Positions 37,324 through 48,032 of a stretch of 64,000 bases of DNA are shown here, one piece after another. A program made the position numbers and the translations under genes. This DNA comes from Brachynemurus nebulosus. Taxonomy: Eukaryota; Arthropoda; Insecta; Neuroptera; Myrmeleontidae. The stretch spans positions 2,348,419 to 2,412,418 of the forward strand of contig JAPWDM010000043.1 in NCBI GenBank assembly GCA_035578155.1. The letters are read 5' to 3'. The notes under the pieces are model-generated. The model was not told the DNA's origin. It searched no databases and worked only from the letters and a program-made list of their open reading frames with translations. Numbering within the stretch: the first letter of the stretch is position 1; every line of letters starts with the position of its first letter.

Positions 37324-40300
37324 AGACTTTTACGCCAACCTGGCGCTCACTACTCAGTGGGACAGTACTGGGTAACATTCACCTATACCGGCATTGTGCA
37401 AGGTATTAGGCTCTGTGGAAGGGTAATGTGCCAAACCAATCCGTAAAAGTACCGTAGTACATTCACGGACGGGTTTGTCACATCACTCCTTATATTGTTG
37501 TTGTTGTTGCTTGAAACGAGGTGTTATGCGTCTATTTTGGTGTACACTGGTTCGTACGGCGAGACTTTTGTGGGAGCGTAGATGTTGGCTCAATGACAGA
37601 CGGCTGTGATAGCCTGGTTTGTTTTCGTGTCCTCAGAGGATAGGTAGGATTAGGGACAGAGGGAAGGGAAAGGACTGTTTGTGTTTGTGTGTGTGTTCGT
37701 GTATGTGTGTGGATGTGTCGTTCTATTTTACGTTTCTTGGTGTAAATGTGTTCTGGTTCATCAAATTGCTCATTAAGATCGGGTGTTCCTGGAATTGCGC
37801 GTTTAGATGGTACAGAGGTTGACGGACCTTGTGTGTTGTGGGGTTGGGGAGGATTGTGCACCAGAGCGGTAACAGTGATAGTGCGGCAGTTGGTCGATCC
37901 TCCCTCTTCATCAGACGAATCTGAATCTGTATGTGTGTTAAGTGTTTGTGTTTCAGTGTCAGCGTATTGTGTGTTTATGTATGTGTGTTGTGTGTCTGTA
38001 AGATGAGTGTCAGTGTGTTGTTCACTCACTGTAGATGGCTCAGATGGAGTAGAAGCAGATCTTGTGCTTTCACATATCGCAGTCGGATTCGTATTACTGA
38101 GGAACTTCCGTACTATACGACACGTGTTTATGATCACTGCCTTTTGCATAGTGACATATGTGTACTTTGGGAGACCCAAGAGGCTCAAGCTATTGTGTAG
38201 TGTGTGTGGAATGACCCCGGTGGCACTGAGTACTATTGGAACAATGTGGACATGTTTCATTCGCCATGGTTGTTTTATTTCGGCTGCGAGGTCAGTGTAT
38301 TTCTCCAATTTAACTGCGTGTGTTTTTTGTAAGTTATGTGTATTCGGAACCGCAATGTCGATCAGATAGGTGGTCTTAGTTTGTTTCATTACGAAGGTGA
38401 TATCTGGTCGATTATGATTTATGGTCTTATCTGTAATAATCGACCGATCCCAGTAAAGTCTACAGGAGTCATTCTCCACTACTACTTTTGGTGTGAGCTT
38501 GTAGTAAGGGGTTTTATCGGTTATAAGGTGGTGCTTAACCGCTAGTTTCTGATATATAATTTTGCCAACCTGGTCGTGACGGTGTTTATATTCGGACTGA
38601 GCGAGCTGAGTACAGGCAGCTGTGATGTGTTGGATCGTTTCGGGTTTGGAATGGCATCTCCGGCATGAGTCAGATGTTATTGACGAGTCCCGAAGTATGT
38701 ATTTTGAGTAATTCTTTGTATGAATTACTTGATCTTGTATAGCCAGCATGAATCCTCCAGTCTCCGGGAAAAGACTTCCTTGACTCAACCAGGCGTGCGA
38801 CGCTGCTTTGTCGACGTTACTCTGGTTAAGATCATGTGGATGTCTTCCATGTAGAGGCTTGCGGATCCATTGCTGGATTTTGTCCTCCTTCGTGACCAAG
38901 GGGCAAAAACTATCTGGCATTTCTGTGTGTGAGAGGTTTGATGGTGTGTATGCCTTGTCGGCTTGGATTATTGCATTGTGTAGGTGTGATGTGTGTGTTT
39001 TGGCGTAAAAGTATTCTCGCAAGTTATGAACCTGTTTATTATGTATGTTCCTTATGTCTATAAGACCCCGACCCCCTTCGGCTCTTGGCAGCGTCAGTCG
39101 TTCTATCGCTGCTTTGGGATGATGAATTCTGTATTTGGTCATAAGGACGCGGGTCTTGATCTCGATGTTTGTCAAGTCCGTAGGCGTCCATTTGATTATC
39201 CCAAATGAGTACGTTAGCACCGGAACTGCGTAGGTGTTAATTGCTTTGATGGTTTTTTTTCCATCAAGGTGGGTGTTCAGCAATCTCTGTACACGCGCTA
39301 GGTATTGCTGCATTAGGTGTTGTTTTACAGCGCTGTGATCTATACGTTCATCCTGGTTGAATCCGAGATACCGATACGACTCTCCCTCGTCCATTGGCTG
39401 CATAACAGACTCCGGTTCGAGTTCAAATGCGACCGCATCCCGTTTTCCCCCAGAGTGACACTGTGTCCGACATTTGTCAATCCCGAACTCCATGCAGAGG
39501 TCTCGCGAAACTTCCCTGGAAAGTCCCAGCAGCTTCTGTAATTGATGTTTAGTTGCTGCGTAGATCTTTATATCATCCATGTACATTAGATGTGAAATAG
39601 TATGGCGCGAATTCATTTTTGTCCCCACATTATAACCATATTTGGTTTCATTCAACAGGCGTGAAAGTGGATTTATTGCGAGACAAAACCATAATGGACT
39701 CAATGAGTCGCCTTGGAATATGCCGCGTCTTACTTGAATAAGATCGCTTGTTGTTTTTTCGTTACCAATACTCAAATGTAAAGTCGTTCGCCATTCGGAC
39801 ATGATCTTTCCAAGGAAGTTCACGATACTTGGGTATATTTTATACAGCTCCAATACTCTCCGTAACCAGGAGTGCGGCACCGAATCAAATGCCTTTTTGT
39901 AATCAATAAATGCTGTGTACAGGTTACGTTGTCTTCCTTTCGCTTGTTCCAGTACTACGGAGTCAATCAGAAGCTGCTCTTTGCAACCTTGTGACCTCTT
40001 TCGACATCCCTTTTGTTCTTCTGTCAGTATGGTGTTAATCTGACAACGTTCATTGATCTTTTCGGCCAGACAGGACGTCAAAGTCTTATACACAGTAGGC
40101 AAGCAGGTGATAGGCCTATAATTAGCAGGATTTTTTGTATCACTGTTTTTTGATTTCATATATGTGATACCCTGCGTTAGGAACTTCGGTGTCAGGTTTG
40201 GTGTTCTTATAAATAGTGTAAATTGTTCAGTGAGATACTTGTGTGTTGATGTAAAGTGTTTGAGCCAGTAGTTCTGTATGTTGTCGATGCCAGGTGCCTT

Positions 40301-41812
40301 CCAGTTATGCGATCTCTGTAAAGCTCTGGAGACGTCCTCTGTAGTAATGTCCGTATAGGGCATCTCCGGAAGATGTTCATTATTCCTGTACTCTGTATCG
40401 ATCCAGCTGGCTTTGTCATTATGGTCAATGGTGTTGGACCATATATTCGCCCAAAAACTATGGAGTGCGTTCTTCTCCGGTAGACCATTACTGTCAGTTA
40501 CCGTGTTCGTTAGAGACTGATAAAATCGTCTCTCGTTTCTGCTGAACGCTTGGTTTTGTCGTTTGCGTTCAGTACTGGTCTTATACCTTCGTAAGCGCTT
40601 CGCTAGTGCTGTTAATTTTTGATGAAGCGTATCTCTGATCTCTGTGAGTGTTTTATTGGGTTCCTCGTATTGTGTGTGTACTGTGTGTTTGTGTAATATG
40701 TCGTGTATGTATTTGTTGAGCCGTTTGGACCTCGTACCCTGTTGGTATTGGGTGATCCTGCCGAGTTTGCATCGGATGTTGTTGATGCGTTTATTCAATC
40801 GTGTTTCCCAAGGAGTTTTGTGTTCCTTCGAGTTGTGCGCTACAGGTGGTGTTACATCGGAACCGTTACAACGTATAGCAGCAACGGCTCCACAGTAAAT
40901 AGCTGTGTGTAACTCGATAAAATTGTCACATGTTTCCAAGTGTTTAGGCAGTATTGTATTGTTTAATATCTCAACGATCTCAGCCAATCTACGTGAGGTG
41001 TGTTGTTTAGGCAACAAGTACCTATGTGTGGGGTCCGTCCCTTCAAATTCAGTAAGCGCTGTGTTAAATTCCAGTTCGATCTCTTGCAGTAGGGTGTCAT
41101 TTACTGCTGTCTCATAGTGGTTAGGCTCATTCTCGACAAGTTGTTGAATGTCGTTTGGTGTGGGGCTTCCCATTTCTGGTGGGCCGTCGGCCTGACTTTC
41201 TTCGTTTTGAGCAAATTGATGTGCGACTTGTGTTTTAATGGTGTTTATGAGGGAGGAAGGGATAAGGTTATTGGTAAAAATGACACGTTTTTGGTCTGCC
41301 AGTCTCTGTTCAGTAACGCGACTTAGGTGAGGGTAGCTGCGCGCGAACTCTTGATGTAATTTTGTACGGTAACCAGTTTTGTCCGTTTCAAGTCTAGTAA
41401 CTTTGAAGTATGTGCGTACGATGAATTCATTCAGTTCATCTGTCCATTGCATGCGCACACGCTTCTTACCAGCTTTAGTGGTCCCCAAAGGATGCTCCGA
41501 GGAAACACTTAAAGTCGGCTGAGCCAAAGGTGTTGGGGGCTCCGTAAGTAGGGCAGTAGCATTTTGGCTGAAGGTGTTGTTACAGCTGACAGGTGGCTGC
41601 CTAGAACCCAGCCTGTCGTCACCGCGATCTAAACTATCACATTCAGTGGTGACCCTGATGCGCCCGGTCGCTCCACCGGCAGCGGCATTTTTCCGAGGCT
41701 TTTCTTTTCTTAAATTCTCCATCCTAATGGGTTGTCCTTTTAGTCGCCTTTTACGACAAGCAGGACTTACTGTGGGGAAATTCTGCAAAGTGAAGCCCCC
41801 ACCCACAGGGCG
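37324..41812 (-). mobile_element. R4/Dong-like non-LTR retrotransposon, apparently full length
   Basis: The insert is bounded by an 18-bp duplication TTTATTTATTTATATTAT (37306-37323 and 41813-41830). The right-hand copy runs into a (TTA)n microsatellite, fitting R4/Dong elements, which are known to favour TAA repeats. The 5' end is CGCCCTGTGGGTGGGGGC; a 3' UTR of about 208 bp ends at 37324 without poly(A). It carries one uninterrupted ORF. The uninserted mirror arm of the host fold-back element (around 43380-43435) shows what the target looked like before. Confidence 0.87.
37532..41722 (-). CDS. R4/Dong-like retrotransposon protein (Myb, RT, restriction-like endonuclease)
   Basis: The first ATG is at 41722, giving 1,396 residues; the frame stays open upstream to a GTG at 41806. 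A Trp-containing Myb/SANT-like segment (about 91-152, with MQWTDELNEF) may bind the target. RT motifs are AFIDYKKAFDSVP, FQGDSLSPLWF and YMDD at 714-717. Near 1010 is the finger CRRCHSKPETIQH...C. The restriction-like endonuclease follows (HRHDQVG, NRPDITF, YLIDIAVP). A Ser/Thr-rich tail with HTHTHTRTHTQ repeats ends the protein. Its family role is nicking target DNA and priming reverse transcription there. No stops or shifts are seen, so this copy could be active. Clade assignment rests on motif style and the TAA-repeat target, and is less certain than the LINE call. Confidence 0.88.
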   Translation of the reverse strand: MENLRKEKPRKNAAAGGATGRIRVTTECDSLDRGDDRLGSRQPPVSCNNTFSQNATALLTEPPTPLAQPTLSVSSEHPLGTTKAGKKRVRMQWTDELNEFIVRTYFKVTRLETDKTGYRTKLHQEFARSYPHLSRVTEQRLADQKRVIFTNNLIPSSLINTIKTQVAHQFAQNEESQADGPPEMGSPTPNDIQQLVENEPNHYETAVNDTLLQEIELEFNTALTEFEGTDPTHRYLLPKQHTSRRLAEIVEILNNTILPKHLETCDNFIELHTAIYCGAVAAIRCNGSDVTPPVAHNSKEHKTPWETRLNKRINNIRCKLGRITQYQQGTRSKRLNKYIHDILHKHTVHTQYEEPNKTLTEIRDTLHQKLTALAKRLRRYKTSTERKRQNQAFSRNERRFYQSLTNTVTDSNGLPEKNALHSFWANIWSNTIDHNDKASWIDTEYRNNEHLPEMPYTDITTEDVSRALQRSHNWKAPGIDNIQNYWLKHFTSTHKYLTEQFTLFIRTPNLTPKFLTQGITYMKSKNSDTKNPANYRPITCLPTVYKTLTSCLAEKINERCQINTILTEEQKGCRKRSQGCKEQLLIDSVVLEQAKGRQRNLYTAFIDYKKAFDSVPHSWLRRVLELYKIYPSIVNFLGKIMSEWRTTLHLSIGNEKTTSDLIQVRRGIFQGDSLSPLWFCLAINPLSRLLNETKYGYNVGTKMNSRHTISHLMYMDDIKIYAATKHQLQKLLGLSREVSRDLCMEFGIDKCRTQCHSGGKRDAVAFELEPESVMQPMDEGESYRYLGFNQDERIDHSAVKQHLMQQYLARVQRLLNTHLDGKKTIKAINTYAVPVLTYSFGIIKWTPTDLTNIEIKTRVLMTKYRIHHPKAAIERLTLPRAEGGRGLIDIRNIHNKQVHNLREYFYAKTHTSHLHNAIIQADKAYTPSNLSHTEMPDSFCPLVTKEDKIQQWIRKPLHGRHPHDLNQSNVDKAASHAWLSQGSLFPETGGFMLAIQDQVIHTKNYSKYILRDSSITSDSCRRCHSKPETIQHITAACTQLAQSEYKHRHDQVGKIIYQKLAVKHHLITDKTPYYKLTPKVVVENDSCRLYWDRSIITDKTINHNRPDITFVMKQTKTTYLIDIAVPNTHNLQKTHAVKLEKYTDLAAEIKQPWRMKHVHIVPIVLSATGVIPHTLHNSLSLLGLPKYTYVTMQKAVIINTCRIVRKFLSNTNPTAICESTRSASTPSEPSTVSEQHTDTHLTDTQHTYINTQYADTETQTLNTHTDSDSSDEEGGSTNCRTITVTALVHNPPQPHNTQGPSTSVPSKRAIPGTPDLNEQFDEPEHIYTKKRKIERHIHTHTRTHTQTQTVLSLPSVPNPTYPLRTRKQTRLSQPSVIEPTSTLPQKSRRTNQCTPK

Positions 41813-41830
41813 TTTATTTATTTATATTAT

Positions 41831-41863
<33 letters not shown>

Positions 41864-44013
41864 TATTATTAATTTTTTTTATTATAAGAATTGTACAGAA
41901 TTTTGATAAGAATTGAATGTAAAATGTTGAAATGGCAAAAATTTTAATAGGTATAAAGAAATTAGCATTATGAATACAATTTTGTTCGTCATTGGCCTGG
42001 CCTTTACATAAGGTTAAAACTATTCATTAAGAATTTGTTAGTAGATTAAATATGTATACGAAGTATCTGATCTCATCGGCCAATAAAATAGACATTATTG
42101 ACGACGTAAAGATTCTCACTCGTGTCTCTGGTGGTAAAATTAGAACTAGTATCAAGTAAAAATATACGCATAAATGTTTAATTGGGGATATAAAATCTAG
42201 TAATCCGCCCATAATTTGTATAATAAGTATATTCGGCATTTTTCGTATTTTTCATGAATACGTAGTTGATTTAATGCTCTATGATGCTGTTAACAGCATA
42301 AAGCCCGTTACACACGAACCAAAAGACTAGATTCTTAATCAATCTTAAAGTTGCGAACGAATTTATTCATAAAAATTATAATCTAAGACCATTGTGTGAT
42401 TGAAGTCATTCAATCAAATCAGGTCATCTGCGATCAGGTCATTATAACTTACTCTTAGCTAACTATATTATAATTTAATATAAAAACTGATAAGTTAAAT
42501 ATGACATTTTAATTTTATTAATACAAAAACGCAGAAAACAAAAAAAAAAGATTATTTACGATTAGCCACAAAGCAAGCGCCAATTTTTGTTTTTATTTAA
42601 TAGAATTTAAAATTAAGATTGGTGGTTGTATAAACGGCTATTTTGGTACAGTTTTAAATTAACACGATCAAGATCATAACCTATAATGACGAAACGACCA
42701 GCTGGTACACTATTTTGACAACTAGTATACCTTATATGGAATTATGTGGAATTGTTGATGAGTTACAAGTTTGTGTCACAGTTACTTAGGTTTCAATTAA
42801 CGCTGTACAGCGTCCATGACTATTGAAATACTAAATTATCATATTATCATCGCGTGGGTAGCTGATTCTTGGCGACGTAAAGATTACGCAAGCATCTCAG
42901 GTTTTTTTCTTTTTCCTTTTTTTTTTTTTTTTTAAATAGAATCTGTATCAAGTAAAAATTTTTGTATACGTGTAATTGTCATTGGAATACCGATTATACA
43001 AATTATGGGCGGATTGCTAGATTTTATATCCCCAATTAAACATTTATGCGTATATTTTTACTTGATACTAGTTCTAATTTTACCACCAGAGTGAGAATCT
43101 TTACGTCGTCAATAATGTCTATTTTATTCGCCGATGAGATCAGACCGTGTGTAACCGGCTTTAATTAGGTATTTACATCATGGCATACTTCGTATACATA
43201 TTTAATCTACTATCAAATTCTTAATGAATAATTTTAACCTTATGTAAAGGCCAGGCCAATGACGAACAAAATTGTATTCATAATGCTAATTTCTTTATAC
43301 CTATTAAAATTTTTGCCATTTCAACAATTTACATTCAATTTTTATCAAAATTCTGTACAATTCTTATTATAATAAAAAAAATTAATAATAATAGTAATAA
43401 TAATAATAATAATAATATAAATAAATAAAATTAATTATATAATTCAATTTATACAGATAAAAATTATATGAGAATTTTCGGTTATTTTATTTTTTAATTT
43501 TTTCTCGTTCCAATAAAAATATTCCTATTGTCATTAAAAACGCAACTTATTTTCATTAAAAAAATTCATTCAAGTGAATCAGCTAAATTCTAAATAATTA
43601 ACAACACATTTTTTAAAAATTTTCACGTATAATTGTATTAACAAGAAATTTTATCTAAAATCTAGTACAATATTACTCTTGTATTTAAATTAACACTCTG
43701 TGAGTAAAATCATATCGTGTACATCTTTATAATACGATGATTCTAGCATACATAGTTTATAGTCAGTAATAGCGTTCGGTATACATCGTATACATACCTT
43801 CACCCTTCTCTCAAGAACATGGAAAGTGAGACAGGAATATACAAATATTTCAAAAGTAAGGCAAAAGCACTTCAAAACAAGTGTAATGTTCTTAAAAGTA
43901 AGAGCAAATCACTTTGGCTAGTTGCCGAACGAATGCGCCCAATAATGTTTCTGATTTATATATTTGTATGATTTACTGTTACAAACTATTACTTAGACAC
44001 TAATACATTCAAA

Positions 44014-44185
44014 CCGTAACCAGGAGTGCGGCACCGAATCAAATGCCTTTTTGTAATCAATAAACGCTGTGTACAGGTTACATTGTCTTCCTTTCGCTTG
44101 TTCCAGTACTACGGAGTCAATCAGAAGCTGCTCTTTGCAACCTTGTGACCTCTTTCGACAACCCTTTTGTTCCTCTGTCAGTATG
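44014..44185 (-). pseudogene. Isolated RT fragment of the R4/Dong-like element
   Basis: These 172 bp match 39862-40032 of the neighbouring element with few differences and encode the segment from LTEEQKGCRKRS to SVPHSWLR. Neither side continues the element. It lies about 70 bp outside the right end of the large fold-back element, so a non-standard capture of an internal piece is likely. Confidence 0.85.
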
Positions 44186-45492
44186 CAACATAGAAACATA
44201 TTCGCTTTAAAACACGGAGGGGTGCCATTATACACGTTGTTACGTTTTTTTGGGGTTCCAATACTTTTCCCCATCCAATCGTGCTAAGGATACAGGTTGA
44301 TTGACAAGAAGAGCAATTTTAGAAAAATTGTTTATTTTTTTTTCAGTAGTACAATTCAACCTTGTATAGTATAATATGTACATCGACTGTTTACATAGGA
44401 ACTGTTTCATGCACCGTTGATCCTAAAAACAAAAAAAATTGTATTAAATTATTGTAAACTACCTATATCAAAAAAGAAAAAAAAAAGAGAAAATTAAATA
44501 TAAATATCAGCATAGTGTAATTTACATAAACTGTGTGAAAAGAAATTTGACAGATGTAAATTAGGTTACAATTTTGACGTTATGTCAATATCTAAACAAA
44601 CCAAATGACACTTAAGTGAAGGTTGTCAGTACTGAAGGAAATGACAATCACCTAGATGTGCGCGTGTGCAGAAGGATCGAACGATCTAGAAAAGATCTCC
44701 GAAAGTGAAATGGGTGAGGAACGGATGGAATTATCTCTCTTTCGGGTATTGGAGCTCAACGAAGCAAGATGTGGCCCCTAGTGGGTTCACGCTCTTGAAA
44801 ACAGGTGTAAAGGCTCTTTCGTTTTATGGAGCTCAGGCGATGAAGATGTGACACGAGATGTCGGACCGCTAACAATTAATTTGTGAAGGGCACGCCATGT
44901 GGCGAGTTAGTCATTGACCATTATTGGGTTTTGGAGGCTGCTATACAATTTGGTGCTACGTATTGTGTCTGGTACAAGTTTTTAATAAAAAAAAAGAAGA
45001 TATAAAACACTTATCTTAAGTATACTGCTCCATTGGTTGGATTTTTTTCTTCGGAACCCTTCACGGATGGTTGCCTGATAATTTATGTTGGAAAGCATTG
45101 TTGGAATTGGTACCCACGTGGTAGAAAATTTTTGACTGGCGCCGTTTACTATGTGGAAGTGGTCCAATTTTTGGCAATTGCTGTGCAGATGCTGCCGAAA
45201 GTTTTGGTGACCGTACCGCTCGATTCTGTGGTGTTCGTCTGGAAACATGATGATATTAGTGGTATATGTAAAATGTAGTAATCGCCGTATAATTTTTTGT
45301 GTGAGTACGTTTAGAAACTTATGAACCGTTGTAATATTGTTATTTTAGTAAATCTCACATTGTTGATTATATTTACCTTTTTTTAGTTGTTAAAAGTCGT
45401 AGATTTTTGAGTAGGTGAAACTGAACGAACGTTCCTGTAAAGTAAAATTGTTTTATAAGCATAAGTTGTGTATTGTCAATTGTAGTTGTTTA
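44186..45492. other. Intergenic, no gene recognised
   Basis: Moderately mixed base composition (44640-44950 is less AT-rich than its surroundings) but no recognisable domain. Open frames near 45033-45278 have no family features and overlap on both strands. Confidence 0.5.
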
Positions 45493-45500
45493 CCTGTGCC

Positions 45501-46367
45501 CAGGCCCGGATCTAGGGGGGGCAAACCGGGGCCCCTCCCCCGGGCGTCAGTTTCAGGGGGCGCCAAAATCATACTAGGTCGGTCTATATCAAATGGTCTA
45601 AAAAAAAAGTTTGTTGCTCGACCATTTTAGAAAAAATTAATATTCTTCCAGTTGTTTCTATTATATTTGAAGTATTCTTAAAAAAAACAATTCTTAAAAA
45701 AAATTATCTTGAACCGTTTAAACGTAGTAGCCATTTTTGTTTTCCAATTTGTGCTGATTTTTGTGTTTGTAGTCATTTATGCGAAATGCATATATTTCAT
45801 AAACCGTTCATCCTAAAAGTTTGAAATAAAAACCATTTTAAAGGTAATAAATTTCTCTTTATTTTAAGTGATATCCATATTTAACCTATTTTCGCCCCTT
45901 CCATTAGAAAACATTTTTTTCTTATAGAAGGAATGTATTAAATCTCGCTTAGTATTTTTTATGAGAATAGCTATACGGGGACAACTACCCATTATGAAAC
46001 AAATAAACACTATTTCAATTGTGAAACTTGTATCCTTTGATTTTTACAAACTTCCGAAAACTGACTTTTTTCCAAATTTTGGAATTTTGCGCCCCTGTAT
46101 CTCTGATGGGGCTGGTGATAAAAATTTGAAATTTGCACAACTTGTAGTGCTTTCGGAGTAGATTTATTAAAATAAAAAATCTATTTCTACGTATATGGAT
46201 CCTTTAAAAAACCCTCAATTTTTATCATTGCGGCAACGGGAAAAATTGGAGTTTTATAAAGGACATATACTTATAAGTTTTTTTGACAATTTATGTCAAA
46301 CAGTGGAGAGGGAGGCGCCATTTTCAAGTTTTTGCCCCGGTTCTAGAAAATCGTAGATCCGGGCCTG
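45501..46367. mobile_element. hAT-like non-autonomous element, CAGGCCCGGATCTA termini
   Basis: Left end CAGGCCCGGATCTA, right end TAGATCCGGGCCTG. Flanks are CCTGTGCC (45493-45500) and CTTGTGCC (46368-46375), an 8-bp duplication with one mismatch, as for hAT. The 867-bp body has GC-rich edges and an AT-rich middle, without a transposase. Confidence 0.83.
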
Positions 46368-46375
46368 CTTGTGCC

Positions 46376-48032
46376 GCAGCGCTTCCCTCAGTTTCAATAA
46401 TTTTAATTAGGTTAAATGTTATAAGTCAAACTTTAGTTTTGTTGAAAATATTTTTTAGCCGGCCCGGGTAAATTGCAGTATAGTATATGGTGCGATATTT
46501 TCGATGTTTACCGCAAAAAAGAAACAAATGTGGCTGGAAATTATTGTATTTAAAGAGTTAAATCGCGGACACATGTTTTTATGAAAAATAATTGCATTTT
46601 ATTATTAATTATCACACTTTAAAAGAGGTTAAAGTATATTGCTTAGGACAATTGAAAAACGAATTTTGACATACAAACTGATTTGCCTAGTATATTAAAT
46701 GGCCCCGCGTGAGCGGGGCCGCTTTACTCACTTGTTTTACATTATTCTGTTATTTTTATCGTATTCTATAAATAAATACTACAATAAGTCAATAATATCA
46801 TACAAATGTCAATATTAAAAAAATGTGTAAAATATTAATAAATTTGAGTTTTCGAAAACAAAAATAGGCTTCCGCATTTTAACTTTTCATAATTAAAAAT
46901 TTCGGCAAGACTACGATAAGTACGGCGCCAAGATTTGATGACACTACCTTATAGAACTTGACAAAATAAAACGAAAAACAAGAATACAATTTTTCGAGAT
47001 CTCGCTTCGTTCTCGAGATATTGATCGTTAAACTTGTTTTTGAATTCCAATATATTGTATGTATGGGATGTGGGCACGAGTACGATATCCGAGGCGAAAA
47101 AATTTGACAAGCGGATCTGATAAATTTTGGCATTCTAAGCAAAAAATAGAGTAAAAAATTTTGAAATTCGCCTTAGTTTTCGAGATATCGATCGTTAAAC
47201 TTGTATTTAAGTTGTCATGAAATTCGGATATATTGTATTTGTGTAAGGTAAAAGACCCTGTTATTGACCCTGGTCCAGTTTCTGATCTTTTCAACTTTTT
47301 TATAAATTAATAAAAAAACTACATTTTAAATAAGAAAAAAAAATAAATTCTTAATTTAAAGTAATTTATTCCGTGCCTAATGAATAGCAATTGAAAAAGT
47401 ATAGAATATATTAACTAAATAAAAAAAAATTTTAAGTTTAAAATGTGAGTGAAAGCTATTTCTTAGTTGTTTTCTAAACAGTTTACGTTAGAAGGTCCGT
47501 CGTTTTGATCTGTGCAATATTCACCATGTAAGTATGAAAATTTAATTAAAAATATATGAGCAGGTTATATTTGTTTAAAATTTATTTTAAAATATTTATA
47601 AAATATCTTAGAATGATTTTTATTATTGAAATATGAGGGTCAATATTACTAGGCTCAATTCTAAAGGTATGACCCAGTTTTTCACCCTAAAATTCTAACC
47701 TAAAACAAGGGAGGTTATCTGTTTATTGACATGTGAATAAAATGTAAAAATAGTTATTTTAAATTAGTTTTTGTTAGTTATTTTGTTATTTATAGTTATC
47801 TTCGATTAGTTTTTGTTATTTTTCATAACGTAGTGAGAAGTTATTAACATTAAACATTCATTTTTATCAATAAAAAATTATATTGTCTTGAAAGTACATT
47901 TTTGAAGTGATACAATTATTGTTAAAATAATGTCAATTTCGTTAGTATTTAAATTATTACAACAGTTTTAGTTGAATAATATTTTTATAACAAAATTTTT
48001 ATGACAAAATTAATGTTTTTTCTTTTATTTAG
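46376..48032. other. Intergenic with a GC hairpin and a partial direct repeat
   Basis: A perfect hairpin GGCCCCGCGTGAGCGGGGCC sits at 46701-46720. A segment with GAGATAT(C/T)GATCGTTAAACTTGT occurs at about 47015 and 47187, roughly 172 bp apart, suggesting an old tandem duplication. The rest is AT-rich. Short ORFs here overlap on the same strand and lack domains. Confidence 0.55.

Larger units (their letters stand above)
36796..43940. mobile_element. Large fold-back element, split by a retrotransposon
   Basis: Left arm: 36796-37323 continued at 41831-42228. Right arm: 43013-43940 in inverse. Without the inserted retrotransposon each arm is about 930 bp around a non-coding centre of about 780 bp, for an original size near 2.64 kb. 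The termini carry GCGCATTCGTNCGGCAACTAGCC. The right arm has about 40 extra bases near 43145-43190. A 378-bp relative with the same terminal region lies at 61232-61609. No transposase is present. The superfamily is unknown; the ends are flanked by AT-rich DNA with no clear target duplication. Confidence 0.85.

Noticed and set aside
37619..41906. Many plus-strand ORFs between 37.6 and 41.9 kb
   Set aside because: They are antisense shadows of the 4.2-kb retrotransposon ORF, with Val/Cys-rich low-complexity readings.
45033..45278. 81-codon ORF with overlapping antisense ORF
   Set aside because: No recognisable family and no splice or promoter context; both strands are open by chance.
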